NCBI GenBank assembly: GCA_017483765.1
Contig: JAFUVE010000047.1
Span: 1-64,000 of the forward strand
DNA: 64,000 nucleotides
Direction of reading: 5' to 3'
DNA from: Bacteroidaceae bacterium
Lineage (GTDB): Bacteria; Bacteroidota; Bacteroidia; Bacteroidales; Bacteroidaceae
This document shows positions 27,978-35,997 of this stretch, one piece after another; within the stretch, counting starts at the first letter, position 1; each line of letters begins with the position of its first letter. The notes under the pieces are model-generated. The model made no database searches. It saw only the letters and a program-made list of their open reading frames with translations, and was not told the DNA's origin. The position numbers were made by a program, and so were the translations under genes.

Positions 27978-30161
27978 TCAATACTCCATCAGCCATTTCA
28001 TTTTGCGGAATCTCGTCAGAACATCGCACTTGCTCATATAGGCAGGTGCGTTTTCTTTATGATTCTCATAATAGTGGTTCAGGGCGTCAAGGCACGCATA
28101 TTTCTCTGACATCGGGTTCGGAATCATCTCCATCTGGTCTTCTTCGATATATTCGTTTTCGTCAACATCCTTTGGCTTCAGCCAGTTGTCCGTGGCGATA
28201 AAAGCCAGCGCATACAGGCATTTGCCAAGAAGCTTGTCGTCTTTCGTGTCCAGACACGAGCGGAGATACACCTCGCTGCTCTTGATAAAGTCGTTTTCCC
28301 CGGCGTGGTCATCTTCATTCACGTAGGGATTGCTGCTGTTCTTATAAGATATCAGCCACCAGCAGTCGCCTTTGTAGGAAGCCTGGAAATAGAGTGTGGC
28401 TAATTGGTAGGCTATGTGATTGCCTTTCTCTCCCATGCTGTTTTTGCTATAGGCTTTTTGGAGGTTGAGGACCTCACGGCAATAAGACAGACGGGGGTTG
28501 CTGTCAAACTTGATGTTGCGCATGCCTTCATAGCCGTAGTCGTCTTTTTTGGACTGGTGGGTCAGCCATCGTTCCTTATTGTAGTCACGGCTGTGCATAT
28601 AGTGACTTATGTTCAGGTTGCTCAGGTAGCTCAGGTCCACTTTTTCCAGAAATGGGATTGCGTCTGCAAATTTTGCTTCCGCCATGTATTTCGTGCCGAT
28701 GAAGTCGTAGAAGAAGTTTTTGTCCTTGTTCACACGTGAGCATACTAAACGGCTGAACACGTCGTCATGACTGCTCGTGATATATTTGTAGTAGGACTCG
28801 CAGGCGGATGCTGAAAGGTGGTAAAGATTGAGGTTCATGAACTCGTTCTGGTAGTCCTCGTTCCATGTGCACTCACCCCGTTCCTCATAGTCGTAGCGGG
28901 CGCTGCGGTGGTGGGAGGTGCTCTTCTGCACTTCCATCTCGTTGTACATGCCCAAAACTGCCAACGACAGGTTCTCATCGCCACGACGGCGAATCATCGG
29001 GCTCAGCGTGTTGATGACGATACGCTCATAGGCATTGGTGAAGCAATAGTCGGACTCGGTCTCCGCCTTGCATTTGCCTTCCAGCCATTGCAGCTCGCTG
29101 GTCAGCCAGGTCAGGTTGCAGCTGGTGTCGTTGCTGGCAATCAGCATGTTCACACAGCGGCAATTGTCTTTCGTGCGGATGTCACCGGGCAGGCCCAATG
29201 CCCTGTCTACCGACTTACGGGCTTCCTCCTGCTTGTTCAGCAGGTGGTACACCATCGACTGGCTCGTGCCCCACATGCATGGATTGCTCACTTTGCCTTC
29301 TTCCAGCACACTGTCGGCAAAGGCACAGAACGAAAGGGCATCGGGGCTCGGAACTTCGAAAAAGTCTTCTGCACCCAGTACGCCTGTTCCCGAATTCTGG
29401 TCTATCGTCTCCTGCACATTGTTCACGAAGTCCTGAAGCAGGTAGGGGAGACTGGGGGAGTTCGGGTTTTGGGCGTAAAACTTGCGGATGCCAGCCAGCC
29501 CGCGGTATTTACGCATGCTCCAGCGGATGCTGGCGTTGTCGCCCTGACGGGAGAAAATGGCGAAGGCAGGCTCTGCCTCACCTGTGTGGAACAGTGCGCC
29601 GGCATAGATGTTCTCCATCATGTTGCGGTAGACGCTTTGCGGCAGACGTCTGGCTGTGGACTGCCAGTAACTTTTGATGTCATCCCATTTCTTCAACAGC
29701 ATCATACAGCGCATATGCAGAAGATGGTATTGACTGCGAAGACGGGTGCCTTTGTATTTTCTGCTGCGTTCCTGAAGACTGAGAATCAGGGAGTCTCGCA
29801 TCTCCAGCTCTTCCTTGTCGGGATAGTCCCATGTCACGGTGAAGAACTCGTTGCAGATGTCCAGGTAGGCATTCAGATCTTCCACGTAGCTCAGCATCTC
29901 GGCGTCGTTCTTGTATTGGATGTAAGCACGTAGGCCGGTCACGTCGTATGTAGGGTAGCTGTCGTATTTCCCTTCTGTGTACGTGTGCCAGAATGTGTTC
30001 AACTCCTTTTGGAAGGGGGCGCTCTCCAGTTTTCGCTCCACGAAGCTCACCATATAATAATTATGTGTGGCGTGTTCGTCCAGACAGCAATATCCCTTCT
30101 GGCTGAAGAGCAGCCATACAAGCAAAGAAAGATGTAAAATATGTACTTTCCTATTTTTCAT
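27978..30161 (-). CDS. Large exported hypothetical protein, helical repeat-like
   Basis: This 727-residue protein begins with a signal peptide (about residues 1-25, ending KGYCC, possibly a lipoprotein) and is otherwise rich in amphipathic helices with Tyr/Trp/Leu spacing reminiscent of TPR or SEL1-like solenoids, for example around residues 160-230 and 500-640. No catalytic motif was recognised and the function is unknown. It is convergent with the kinase gene (27-bp gap) and in line with the zinc-ribbon gene upstream, so kinase substrate or scaffold roles can be imagined but nothing in the sequence proves them. Confidence 0.7.
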   Translation of the reverse strand: MKNRKVHILHLSLLVWLLFSQKGYCCLDEHATHNYYMVSFVERKLESAPFQKELNTFWHTYTEGKYDSYPTYDVTGLRAYIQYKNDAEMLSYVEDLNAYLDICNEFFTVTWDYPDKEELEMRDSLILSLQERSRKYKGTRLRSQYHLLHMRCMMLLKKWDDIKSYWQSTARRLPQSVYRNMMENIYAGALFHTGEAEPAFAIFSRQGDNASIRWSMRKYRGLAGIRKFYAQNPNSPSLPYLLQDFVNNVQETIDQNSGTGVLGAEDFFEVPSPDALSFCAFADSVLEEGKVSNPCMWGTSQSMVYHLLNKQEEARKSVDRALGLPGDIRTKDNCRCVNMLIASNDTSCNLTWLTSELQWLEGKCKAETESDYCFTNAYERIVINTLSPMIRRRGDENLSLAVLGMYNEMEVQKSTSHHRSARYDYEERGECTWNEDYQNEFMNLNLYHLSASACESYYKYITSSHDDVFSRLVCSRVNKDKNFFYDFIGTKYMAEAKFADAIPFLEKVDLSYLSNLNISHYMHSRDYNKERWLTHQSKKDDYGYEGMRNIKFDSNPRLSYCREVLNLQKAYSKNSMGEKGNHIAYQLATLYFQASYKGDCWWLISYKNSSNPYVNEDDHAGENDFIKSSEVYLRSCLDTKDDKLLGKCLYALAFIATDNWLKPKDVDENEYIEEDQMEMIPNPMSEKYACLDALNHYYENHKENAPAYMSKCDVLTRFRKMKWLMEY

Positions 30162-30253
30162 CTATGACTTTTTGTTATGTGTTTGCAATTCTCGTTGCTA
30201 TTTCTCCCTTTGCCTCAGTATAGTTTCCACCCGTATTGCCAAATTTCAAACTC

Positions 30254-30418
30254 TTTGTCCGGATGGCTAAACTTCAATTTTCGTGCAAGCGAGAGCAGAA
30301 TGAAGCTCGCTTCAATTATGCCGAGCGCAGCCGAAAATCATGTAAATAAACCTCAAACTTCAAAGAATCTGTCCGGATGGCTAAACCTCAAACCTCAAAT
30401 TTCAAACCTCAAATTCTC
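30254..30418. repeat. Direct repeat and TTCAAAT/CTCAAAC heptamers
   Basis: The 17-nt sequence TGTCCGGATGGCTAAAC occurs at 30256 and again at 30370, each time followed by CTTCAA/CTCAAA heptamers. The second copy runs into 30380-30415 and up to the stop of the zinc-ribbon gene. Confidence 0.7.
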
Positions 30419-31262
30419 AGTTGTCCGAAGTAAACTCCTGGTCCATCATCTGAAGTCGCTTGTGTGGCCCGCTCACGTCAAGGCTCACATCCCATGAGTT
30501 GTTGCTGTCGTCGTAGAAGTACATCACGGCCTTGTTGCCTGAGATTTGGTTCACCTCCATCTCGTTTGTCATCGCCTCGCCGTTTTTCAGCATCACGTTG
30601 CCGTTGTCGGTGAATGTGATCACGTCGGTGCTTACGGGGTCTACGAATCGGTTGGAAAGTAGCATGTTGCGGACGGACTGCTCGGTCTTCAGCATCACCT
30701 GCGGGACAGGCTTCGGAGCGGGAGGCGCGCTGTATGCCGGCTCTGTCTCCATCTCGTCCTCTTCATCGTCTGAGGCCCAGCGGTCGTCTGGCTGGGGAGC
30801 GGGAGGTGCGGGGGTGGTCACTCTGATCTTTGGCAGTTCGGGGGACAACAAGCTGATCTCATCCTTGTATATCGTGTCGTTTTGATGAATCTGACCCAGC
30901 GAGTCGTCGAGGGTGTAGTCCAGATATTGCTGAGGACGCTCAGAGGGGAGCGACTTCATCGGCTTCTCTTCGGGCAGATTGGCTTTTTTATAAATCAGCC
31001 AAAGCATCAGACTTAGGAGAAGAGCCAGAAAAATGAAATAGCCGATATGATAGTTTTTCTTCTTTTTCTTTTTCTTCGGTTTTCGGCGGACTGCGTCGTT
31101 CGAACCGGCCGTGGCAGCTGCGGCTGCGATTCCTGTTGTGTCTGGCTGGGCAGACGGGGTGTCTGTGGATTCTGCTGTGGGCAGTTTGTGGCCGCAGTGA
31201 TAGCAGAATTTCGACTCCTCAGGTATCTGTTCCCCGCAATTAGGACAATATTTTTGTGACAT
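30417..31262 (-). CDS. Zinc-ribbon, single-pass membrane protein
   Basis: This 281-residue protein begins with a zinc ribbon, CPNCG...CYHCG (about residues 6-24), then a low-complexity Ala/Thr linker, a Lys-rich stretch, and one transmembrane helix near residues 75-92. The remaining ~190 residues would be outside the cytoplasm and contain a Pro-rich segment and a small beta-rich C-terminal domain. The architecture resembles other bacterial zinc-ribbon membrane proteins of unknown role. Together with the kinase and the 727-residue protein it forms a cluster of envelope-spanning proteins. A minus-strand TATCTTTG box lies 71 bp upstream. Confidence 0.8.
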   Translation of the reverse strand: MSQKYCPNCGEQIPEESKFCYHCGHKLPTAESTDTPSAQPDTTGIAAAAATAGSNDAVRRKPKKKKKKKNYHIGYFIFLALLLSLMLWLIYKKANLPEEKPMKSLPSERPQQYLDYTLDDSLGQIHQNDTIYKDEISLLSPELPKIRVTTPAPPAPQPDDRWASDDEEDEMETEPAYSAPPAPKPVPQVMLKTEQSVRNMLLSNRFVDPVSTDVITFTDNGNVMLKNGEAMTNEMEVNQISGNKAVMYFYDDSNNSWDVSLDVSGPHKRLQMMDQEFTSDN

Positions 31263-31332
31263 CTGTATGGGTGTTTGGCACTGCTTCTCATGTTTTTGGA
31301 GCTGCAGTGGAGTTGGTTTTCAAATTTCTTTG

Positions 31333-31340
31333 CAAAGATA
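31333..31340 (-). promoter_or_regulatory. Candidate -7 box for the zinc-ribbon gene
   Basis: The minus strand reads TATCTTTG, a TAnnTTTG match. On the other strand a TAAATTTG at 31447-31454 may drive rsmI with a leader of more than 200 nt. Confidence 0.55.
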
Positions 31341-31467
31341 CGGCTTTTTTCCATATCTTTGAACCTAATCAACAACAATTTTCTACTATTTTTTTTCTGC
31401 GTGTTAAAAAAAATGAAAAAATAGTGGTTATTTCAATATTCTTTGGTAAATTTGCTTTCCGTTAATA

Positions 31468-31507
31468 AAGAAAATCGATTAATACAAAAGAAAATCGATT
31501 AATACAA
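31468..31507. repeat. Tandem 20-bp duplication
   Basis: AAGAAAATCGATTAATACAA occurs twice back to back at 31468-31487 and 31488-31507. Confidence 0.85.
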
Positions 31508-31544
31508 ATATAAATCGTAAATCGGAAAACTTTGGAGCAGCGAA

Positions 31545-31672
31545 TACAGAGCCAAGCTTACTTGAGCTATGTTGAAATCTCCGTTTGAGCCAAATGAACA
31601 AAGCAGAACTTGTTCTAGCTTTGTCATGGCGTAGGAGATTCGATGTAATCAGTCGCGACAAAGTTCATGAAA
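31545..31672. other. Potentially structured element upstream of rsmI
   Basis: Nested inverted repeats: the hairpin ACAAAGC-AGAAC / GTTCT-A-GCTTTGT (31598-31624); GAAATCTCC (31574-31582) with GGAGATTC (31634-31641); and ATGAAC (31594-31599) with GTTCAT (31663-31668). The last two pairings interlock, so a pseudoknot or two alternative folds are possible. Short overlapping frames here are not convincing genes. With the tandem duplication, the promoter candidates and a heptamer tract at 31670-31697, this describes the 31263-31699 gap. Confidence 0.5.
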
Positions 31673-31699
31673 TAAATAGTAAAATCGTAAATAAATCTG

Positions 31700-32446
31700 A
31701 TGGGAAAACTTTTTGTTGTGCCAACGCCGGTGGGAAACCTGGAGGATATGACCTTCAGGGCTGTCAACACGCTCAAGCAGGTGAATCTGATACTTGCTGA
31801 GGACACGCGTACCTCAAGCGTGTTGCTCAAGCATTTCGACATTCACAACGAGCTGATGTCCCACCATAAGTTCAACGAGCATCAGACCATCCACCATATT
31901 GTACAACGTATGCTGACGGACGACATTGATGTCGCTCTCATCTCCGACGCCGGAACACCTGCCATCTCCGATCCGGGATTCCTCATCGTCAGGGAGTGCA
32001 TCCGTAACGACATCGAAGTATGTACGTTGCCAGGACCTACGGCATTTGTACCGGCTGTCGTCTCTTCTGGACTGCCAAACGACCGCTTCTGCTTCGAGGG
32101 GTTCCTTCCACAGAAGAAAGGACGTAACTCCAGACTCCTCGAACTCCAGGACGAAAAGCGGACCATGATATTCTACGAGTCGCCCTACAGGGTCAGGAAG
32201 ACGCTTGAGCAATTTGCCGAGATATTCGGACCGCAACGGATGGTGGCCACCTGTCGCGAAATATCCAAAATTCATGAACAGTGTGTCAGGGGTACAATCG
32301 CCGAGCTGATTGACTATTACAGTCAAACGGAGCCAAAAGGTGAGTTCGTCATTGTCGTCGCGGGTAAAGAAGAACAGACTGGCGGAAAGCAGCCCAACCA
32401 GTCTAAAAACAAATATAAAAACAACGACAAGGAAGATGATGCTTGA
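31700..32446 (+). CDS. rsmI: 16S rRNA (cytidine-1402 2'-O)-methyltransferase
   Basis: This 248-residue tetrapyrrole-methylase-fold enzyme methylates the ribose of C1402 in 16S rRNA with S-adenosylmethionine, helping fine-tune the decoding centre. Family motifs include VVPTPVGNLEDMTFRA at the N-terminus, AEDTRTS, ISDAGTPAISDPG, LPGPTAFVPA and FYESPYRV. The C-terminal tail after residue ~230 is a Lys/Asn-rich extension. The stop overlaps a possible upstream start of the next gene, but that gene more likely begins at 32533. Heptamer repeats lie directly before the start codon. Confidence 0.96.
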   Translation: MGKLFVVPTPVGNLEDMTFRAVNTLKQVNLILAEDTRTSSVLLKHFDIHNELMSHHKFNEHQTIHHIVQRMLTDDIDVALISDAGTPAISDPGFLIVRECIRNDIEVCTLPGPTAFVPAVVSSGLPNDRFCFEGFLPQKKGRNSRLLELQDEKRTMIFYESPYRVRKTLEQFAEIFGPQRMVATCREISKIHEQCVRGTIAELIDYYSQTEPKGEFVIVVAGKEEQTGGKQPNQSKNKYKNNDKEDDA

Positions 32447-32532
32447 TGTATCCAATTAAGATTATTCGTCAAAATTCGTCTCGATTCGTGTTCGAAAAAA
32501 TCATTATTGGTATTAATAAATCATTTGAAGAT

Positions 32533-33558
32533 ATGAAAAAAGTATTGTTCTTAACAATTTCGAGTGTTCTTTTCCTGGCTTGCATGCCTGAGAAGAACAG
32601 CAAGGAGCAAAAGACCATCGACTCTCTCACCGTGGCCAACGAACAACTAAAGCACGGATATGAGGATCTGCTTTCCGACATCAACGACATCAATGCGGGA
32701 TTCCAGCAGATGTCCGAAACGGAAGAGCGCATCAACTCCATCTCTTTCGATGAGAACGGAGAGACGAAGTCCAACGTGCCTACACAGAACATCAAGGAGA
32801 ATATGGAGTTCATCGTCCAGCTCCTTGAGGACAACAAAAGCAAAATCGCCTTGTTGGAAAGCAAGCTGGCCGACGCCACCTACAGCTCGGAGCAGCTGCA
32901 GACCATGGTGAACTCCCTCAAGCAGCAGATGGAGGAAAAACAACAGGAAATCATGTCGTTGAAGAATCTGCTTGTGGAGAAAAACGTGCAGATAGGCAAG
33001 ATGGGCACACAGATTGACAATCTCGTCAAAGAAAACACGTCTGTGAAAAATGAGAATACGCAGATTAAGCAGGAAAACGAGCAGGTGAAGACCGAAAATC
33101 AGACCGTGAAGGAGGAAAACCAGAAAGTCAAGCAGGAAAACCAGGACGTGAAAAACGAGAATGAGGCGGTCAAGTCGGAAAACCAGGCTGTCAAGTCTGA
33201 GAATGAGAAGGTGAAGAAGGAGAACAAGGAAAAAGAGACGATCCTTGCCAACCAGGACGCACAGATCAATGCGGCTTTCTATGCCATCGGCACAAAGAAG
33301 GAGCTGAAAGAAAAAAATATTCTCTCGGGAGGAGAAATCCTCACGAAGTCGAATTTCGATAAAAGTTATTTCACTAAAATCGACATCCGGAACACCACCA
33401 CCATCAAGCTGAACGCCAAGAGGGCTGAGCTCCTGTCCAATCATCCTGCCAGTTCTTATGCTCTCCTCAAGGACGCAACAGGGGACATCACTCTTAAAGT
33501 CAACTCCCCTTCTGAATTCTGGAGCCTTACGAAATATCTGGTAGTCAGAGTCAAGTAA
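32533..33558 (+). CDS. Coiled-coil lipoprotein
   Basis: This 341-residue protein begins with a lipoprotein signal (lipobox LFLAC, Cys near residue 16). Residues ~25-235 form a long coiled coil, and within it residues ~170-232 are built of heptads of the type VK-x-EN-x-x repeated about nine times (for example VKTENQT VKEENQK VKQENQD). A compact C-terminal domain of about 105 residues follows, starting near AAFYAIGTKKELKEKNIL. It probably reaches through the periplasm from one membrane; the function is unknown. The ATG at 32533 was chosen because it starts the lipoprotein signal, whereas the frame opened at 32443 adds an unlikely leader. Confidence 0.82.
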   Translation: MKKVLFLTISSVLFLACMPEKNSKEQKTIDSLTVANEQLKHGYEDLLSDINDINAGFQQMSETEERINSISFDENGETKSNVPTQNIKENMEFIVQLLEDNKSKIALLESKLADATYSSEQLQTMVNSLKQQMEEKQQEIMSLKNLLVEKNVQIGKMGTQIDNLVKENTSVKNENTQIKQENEQVKTENQTVKEENQKVKQENQDVKNENEAVKSENQAVKSENEKVKKENKEKETILANQDAQINAAFYAIGTKKELKEKNILSGGEILTKSNFDKSYFTKIDIRNTTTIKLNAKRAELLSNHPASSYALLKDATGDITLKVNSPSEFWSLTKYLVVRVK

Positions 33559-33649
33559 ACTCCTGTACATGCCGGCATCTGTTTATGTATGCCCGAAATC
33601 CGGTATAAAATGCTCTTTTGTGTCTTGTAACGATTAACAATCCCTCATC

Positions 33650-34366
33650 ATGAAATCAAAATTTTTTCTTTTTGCATTTATCTTCTCTTGTTCTTTCCTC
33701 CTCACTCTGCCCATTCTGGCTCAGGACAACAACAAGGAGAATGTTACCCAGACCGACAAGGACTGGCTGCCCACGGGTGAGTGGCCTTTCGTCAACCGAC
33801 GCTTTGAGCCTGCCACGATTGTCACAGGGTTCATCAACAAGAAAAAGACGGTTTATCCATGTAATATCCATATCGGAAAGCAGACGCTTATGTATGTGCT
33901 CAACGACACGCTCATGCAGGCCAGCCCGGGCAACGTCAATTATGTGGAATTCCGTAACGGCGACAAATATGTGGCATTCGGCAACACCTTTGCCAAAGTC
34001 GTCCGTGAGGACTCTGTAGGACGGGTCCTGCGTGTGCGGCTGGTGGATTATGAGAAGCTCAAGGGCAGCGAGAAGGACGCCAGCAACATGAGCTCCTTCA
34101 CTCTTGGAGGAGACTTTGGAGAACTCAATATCGACTTCAGCGGCTCCTACATCGTTAATCCTGAGGAGGAGCCTCTCCCCACGATCGACACCTACTATCT
34201 GAATTACAACAAGGAAATCTTTGAGGTGACCGACAAGAACATCCTCCAGCGCATCCGGCAGGACCGACGCAAGGAATACCGCGGATTCACCCGCTCTGCT
34301 GAGATTATCTCCCGCAACGAGTCGTCCGTCCTCAAAATCTGGGAAACCTTCTTCGTCAACTATTAG
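33650..34366 (+). CDS. Exported hypothetical protein
   Basis: This 238-residue protein has a strong signal peptide (cut near ILAQ, residue 25) and a mixed beta-rich body containing FRNGDKYVAFGNTFAKV. No family was recognised and no catalytic motif is visible. It follows the coiled-coil lipoprotein in the same direction with a ~90-bp gap, so the two may be co-transcribed. Confidence 0.7.
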   Translation: MKSKFFLFAFIFSCSFLLTLPILAQDNNKENVTQTDKDWLPTGEWPFVNRRFEPATIVTGFINKKKTVYPCNIHIGKQTLMYVLNDTLMQASPGNVNYVEFRNGDKYVAFGNTFAKVVREDSVGRVLRVRLVDYEKLKGSEKDASNMSSFTLGGDFGELNIDFSGSYIVNPEEEPLPTIDTYYLNYNKEIFEVTDKNILQRIRQDRRKEYRGFTRSAEIISRNESSVLKIWETFFVNY

Positions 34367-34575
34367 TCTCTGTTTATTTCTCTCTGTTTATTAGTCTCTC
34401 TGTCAATTATTAGTCTCTATATTAATCAAAAATCTCCTTCTATCGTTTTTAATCCTTCTACGGCCGTAACTCCCACTCCTGCCAATAACCCCACGTCCTT
34501 CAGTGTGGCACATCTTTTCTCATCCCCGCCAACGTCCCCGGTGTCGGGTGGCCATTGCAATAACTAATCTCTCTC

Positions 34576-34619
34576 TAAACGCTCAACCCTCAACTCTCAA
34601 CTCTAAACACTCAACTCTT
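34576..34619. repeat. Heptamer-periodic tract (CTCAACT/CTAAACA)
   Basis: Units CTCAACC, CTCAACT, CTCAACT, CTAAACA, CTCAACT run directly to the start of the transporter gene. A close relative is at 45112-45164. Confidence 0.75.
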
Positions 34620-34623
34620 CCGA

Positions 34624-35754
34624 ATGACCCGTAAAGAAATCACATTCGACCGATTCATACGTATCCTTTTCGGACTTGCCATTTGTGCTGTCGTCTATTT
34701 TCTCTTGCGTAAGCTCAGCGGGGTTCTCATGCCGTTCGTCATAGCATGGTTTATAGCATATATGCTCAACCCGTTCGTCAAGTTTGTGCAGAACAAATGT
34801 CATGTGCGTCACAGGTGGCTCGCCATCGTCATCACCTTCATCCTCTTCGTCGTACTCGTCGGAGGGCTCTGCTGGATGATCATACCGGCGGTCATCAACG
34901 AAATCGCCACGCTCAAGGATATCGTCGTCAAATACGTGAAGGACAACAACCTGCCAGACCTCTTCACGGAGTATATCATGCCTTATATTTCCTCTACAGA
35001 GGATGTGGGTGAATATTTCTCCGTAAGCGACCTTACCACCTTCCTTGACACCATGCTGCCGAAGATATTCTCCCTTATCTCATCATCTATCAGCGCGATA
35101 TGGGGAGCGGTCATGTTCTTCATCACCTTCATCTATCTCTTCTACATCCTCATGGACTACGAGAAGATGACCAACAGCTACATCAAGTTCGTACCGAAGA
35201 GCAAACGGGCGTTCGTACAGGGACTTGTCACAGACGTGGAAGAGGGCATGAACTCCTATTTCCGTGGCCAGTCTCTTGTGGCACTATGTGTCGGAATCCT
35301 CTTCTCCATCGGATTCCTCATCATCGGATTCCCTATGGCCATTCCTCTCGGACTCTTCATCGGATTCCTCAACCTCGTCCCTTACCTGCAGATCCTCGGT
35401 TTCATTCCTACCGTTATCCTCTCTCTGCTCAAGGCGTATGAGACGAACCAGAACTTCTGGGGAATCCTTGTGGCAGCACTGCTTGTCTTTGCCATCGTGC
35501 AGATCATACAGGACGGATTCCTCGTACCGAAAATCATGGGGAACGTGACTGGGCTAAACGGTGCCGTCATCCTCCTTTCCCTCTCCGTCTGGGGTGTCCT
35601 CCTCGGTTTCGTCGGACTTATCATCGCGCTGCCGCTCACCACGCTCCTCATCTCTTATTATAAAAGGTATGTCGTCGGGATCAACGATGATGATTCCGAT
35701 GTGGAGTCCCCCAAGCTTGAGAGCGTGTCCGAAATCACGGACACCGAGACGTAG
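34624..35754 (+). CDS. AI-2E / PerM family membrane transporter
   Basis: This 376-residue polytopic protein has about eight hydrophobic segments and family marks such as LMPFVIAWFIAYMLNPFV at the N-terminus, a soluble helical stretch around residues 95-145, GMNSYFRGQSLVALCVG and the C-terminal LPLTTLL-type segment. Members are linked to autoinducer-2 export, Na+/H+ antiport or lipid-related transport, so the substrate cannot be named. The heptamer tract immediately upstream leaves only 4 bp before the ATG. The acidic C-terminus is a short cytosolic tail. Confidence 0.88.
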   Translation: MTRKEITFDRFIRILFGLAICAVVYFLLRKLSGVLMPFVIAWFIAYMLNPFVKFVQNKCHVRHRWLAIVITFILFVVLVGGLCWMIIPAVINEIATLKDIVVKYVKDNNLPDLFTEYIMPYISSTEDVGEYFSVSDLTTFLDTMLPKIFSLISSSISAIWGAVMFFITFIYLFYILMDYEKMTNSYIKFVPKSKRAFVQGLVTDVEEGMNSYFRGQSLVALCVGILFSIGFLIIGFPMAIPLGLFIGFLNLVPYLQILGFIPTVILSLLKAYETNQNFWGILVAALLVFAIVQIIQDGFLVPKIMGNVTGLNGAVILLSLSVWGVLLGFVGLIIALPLTTLLISYYKRYVVGINDDDSDVESPKLESVSEITDTET

Positions 35755-35776
35755 GCGCTCCTGCTTTCAGGTGCTT

Positions 35777-35800
35777 TGCCCTTTGTCTTTTTAAAGGGCA
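35777..35800 (+). terminator. Hairpin after the transporter gene
   Basis: TGCCCTTT (35777-35784) and AAAGGGCA (35793-35800) enclose an 8-nt T-rich loop; bidirectional action is possible. Confidence 0.5.
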
Positions 35801-35845
35801 GCATCTGAGTTGTCTTCTATGTTGCGTTATCAACGCAGCCCATCC

Positions 35846-35872
35846 ATGCCGTAGCTCTGCTGCGGCATTTTT
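35846..35872 (+). terminator. Rho-independent terminator before the GH5-GH43 gene
   Basis: ATGCCGTAG (35846-35854) pairs with CTGCGGCAT (35860-35868), followed by a T run. Just upstream, TGCGTT-ATC-AACGCA (35823-35837) resembles the REP-like palindromes of the RAYT gene. Confidence 0.7.
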
Positions 35873-35940
35873 GTAACAGCCATGTTTCATTTCTGATATT
35901 TTTTGAATCATCCTAAACAGATTCCTTGCGTTTATTTTCG

Positions 35941-35948
35941 TAAATTTG
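35941..35948 (+). promoter_or_regulatory. -7 box for the GH5-GH43 gene
   Basis: TAAATTTG lies 49 bp before the ATG, in the typical distance range for this genome. Confidence 0.65.
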
Positions 35949-35997
35949 CATCTTGAATATATATGGCATCTAAACAACTAATTAATTATACCTACTT

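Noticed and set aside
28818..29933. 371-codon plus-strand frame over the 727-residue gene
   Set aside because: The minus-strand frame has a signal peptide, full length and better codon pattern; the plus frame has no recognisable features.
31585..31800. Possible 71-residue protein overlapping the rsmI start
   Set aside because: It overlaps rsmI out of frame and is made of the structured leader element.
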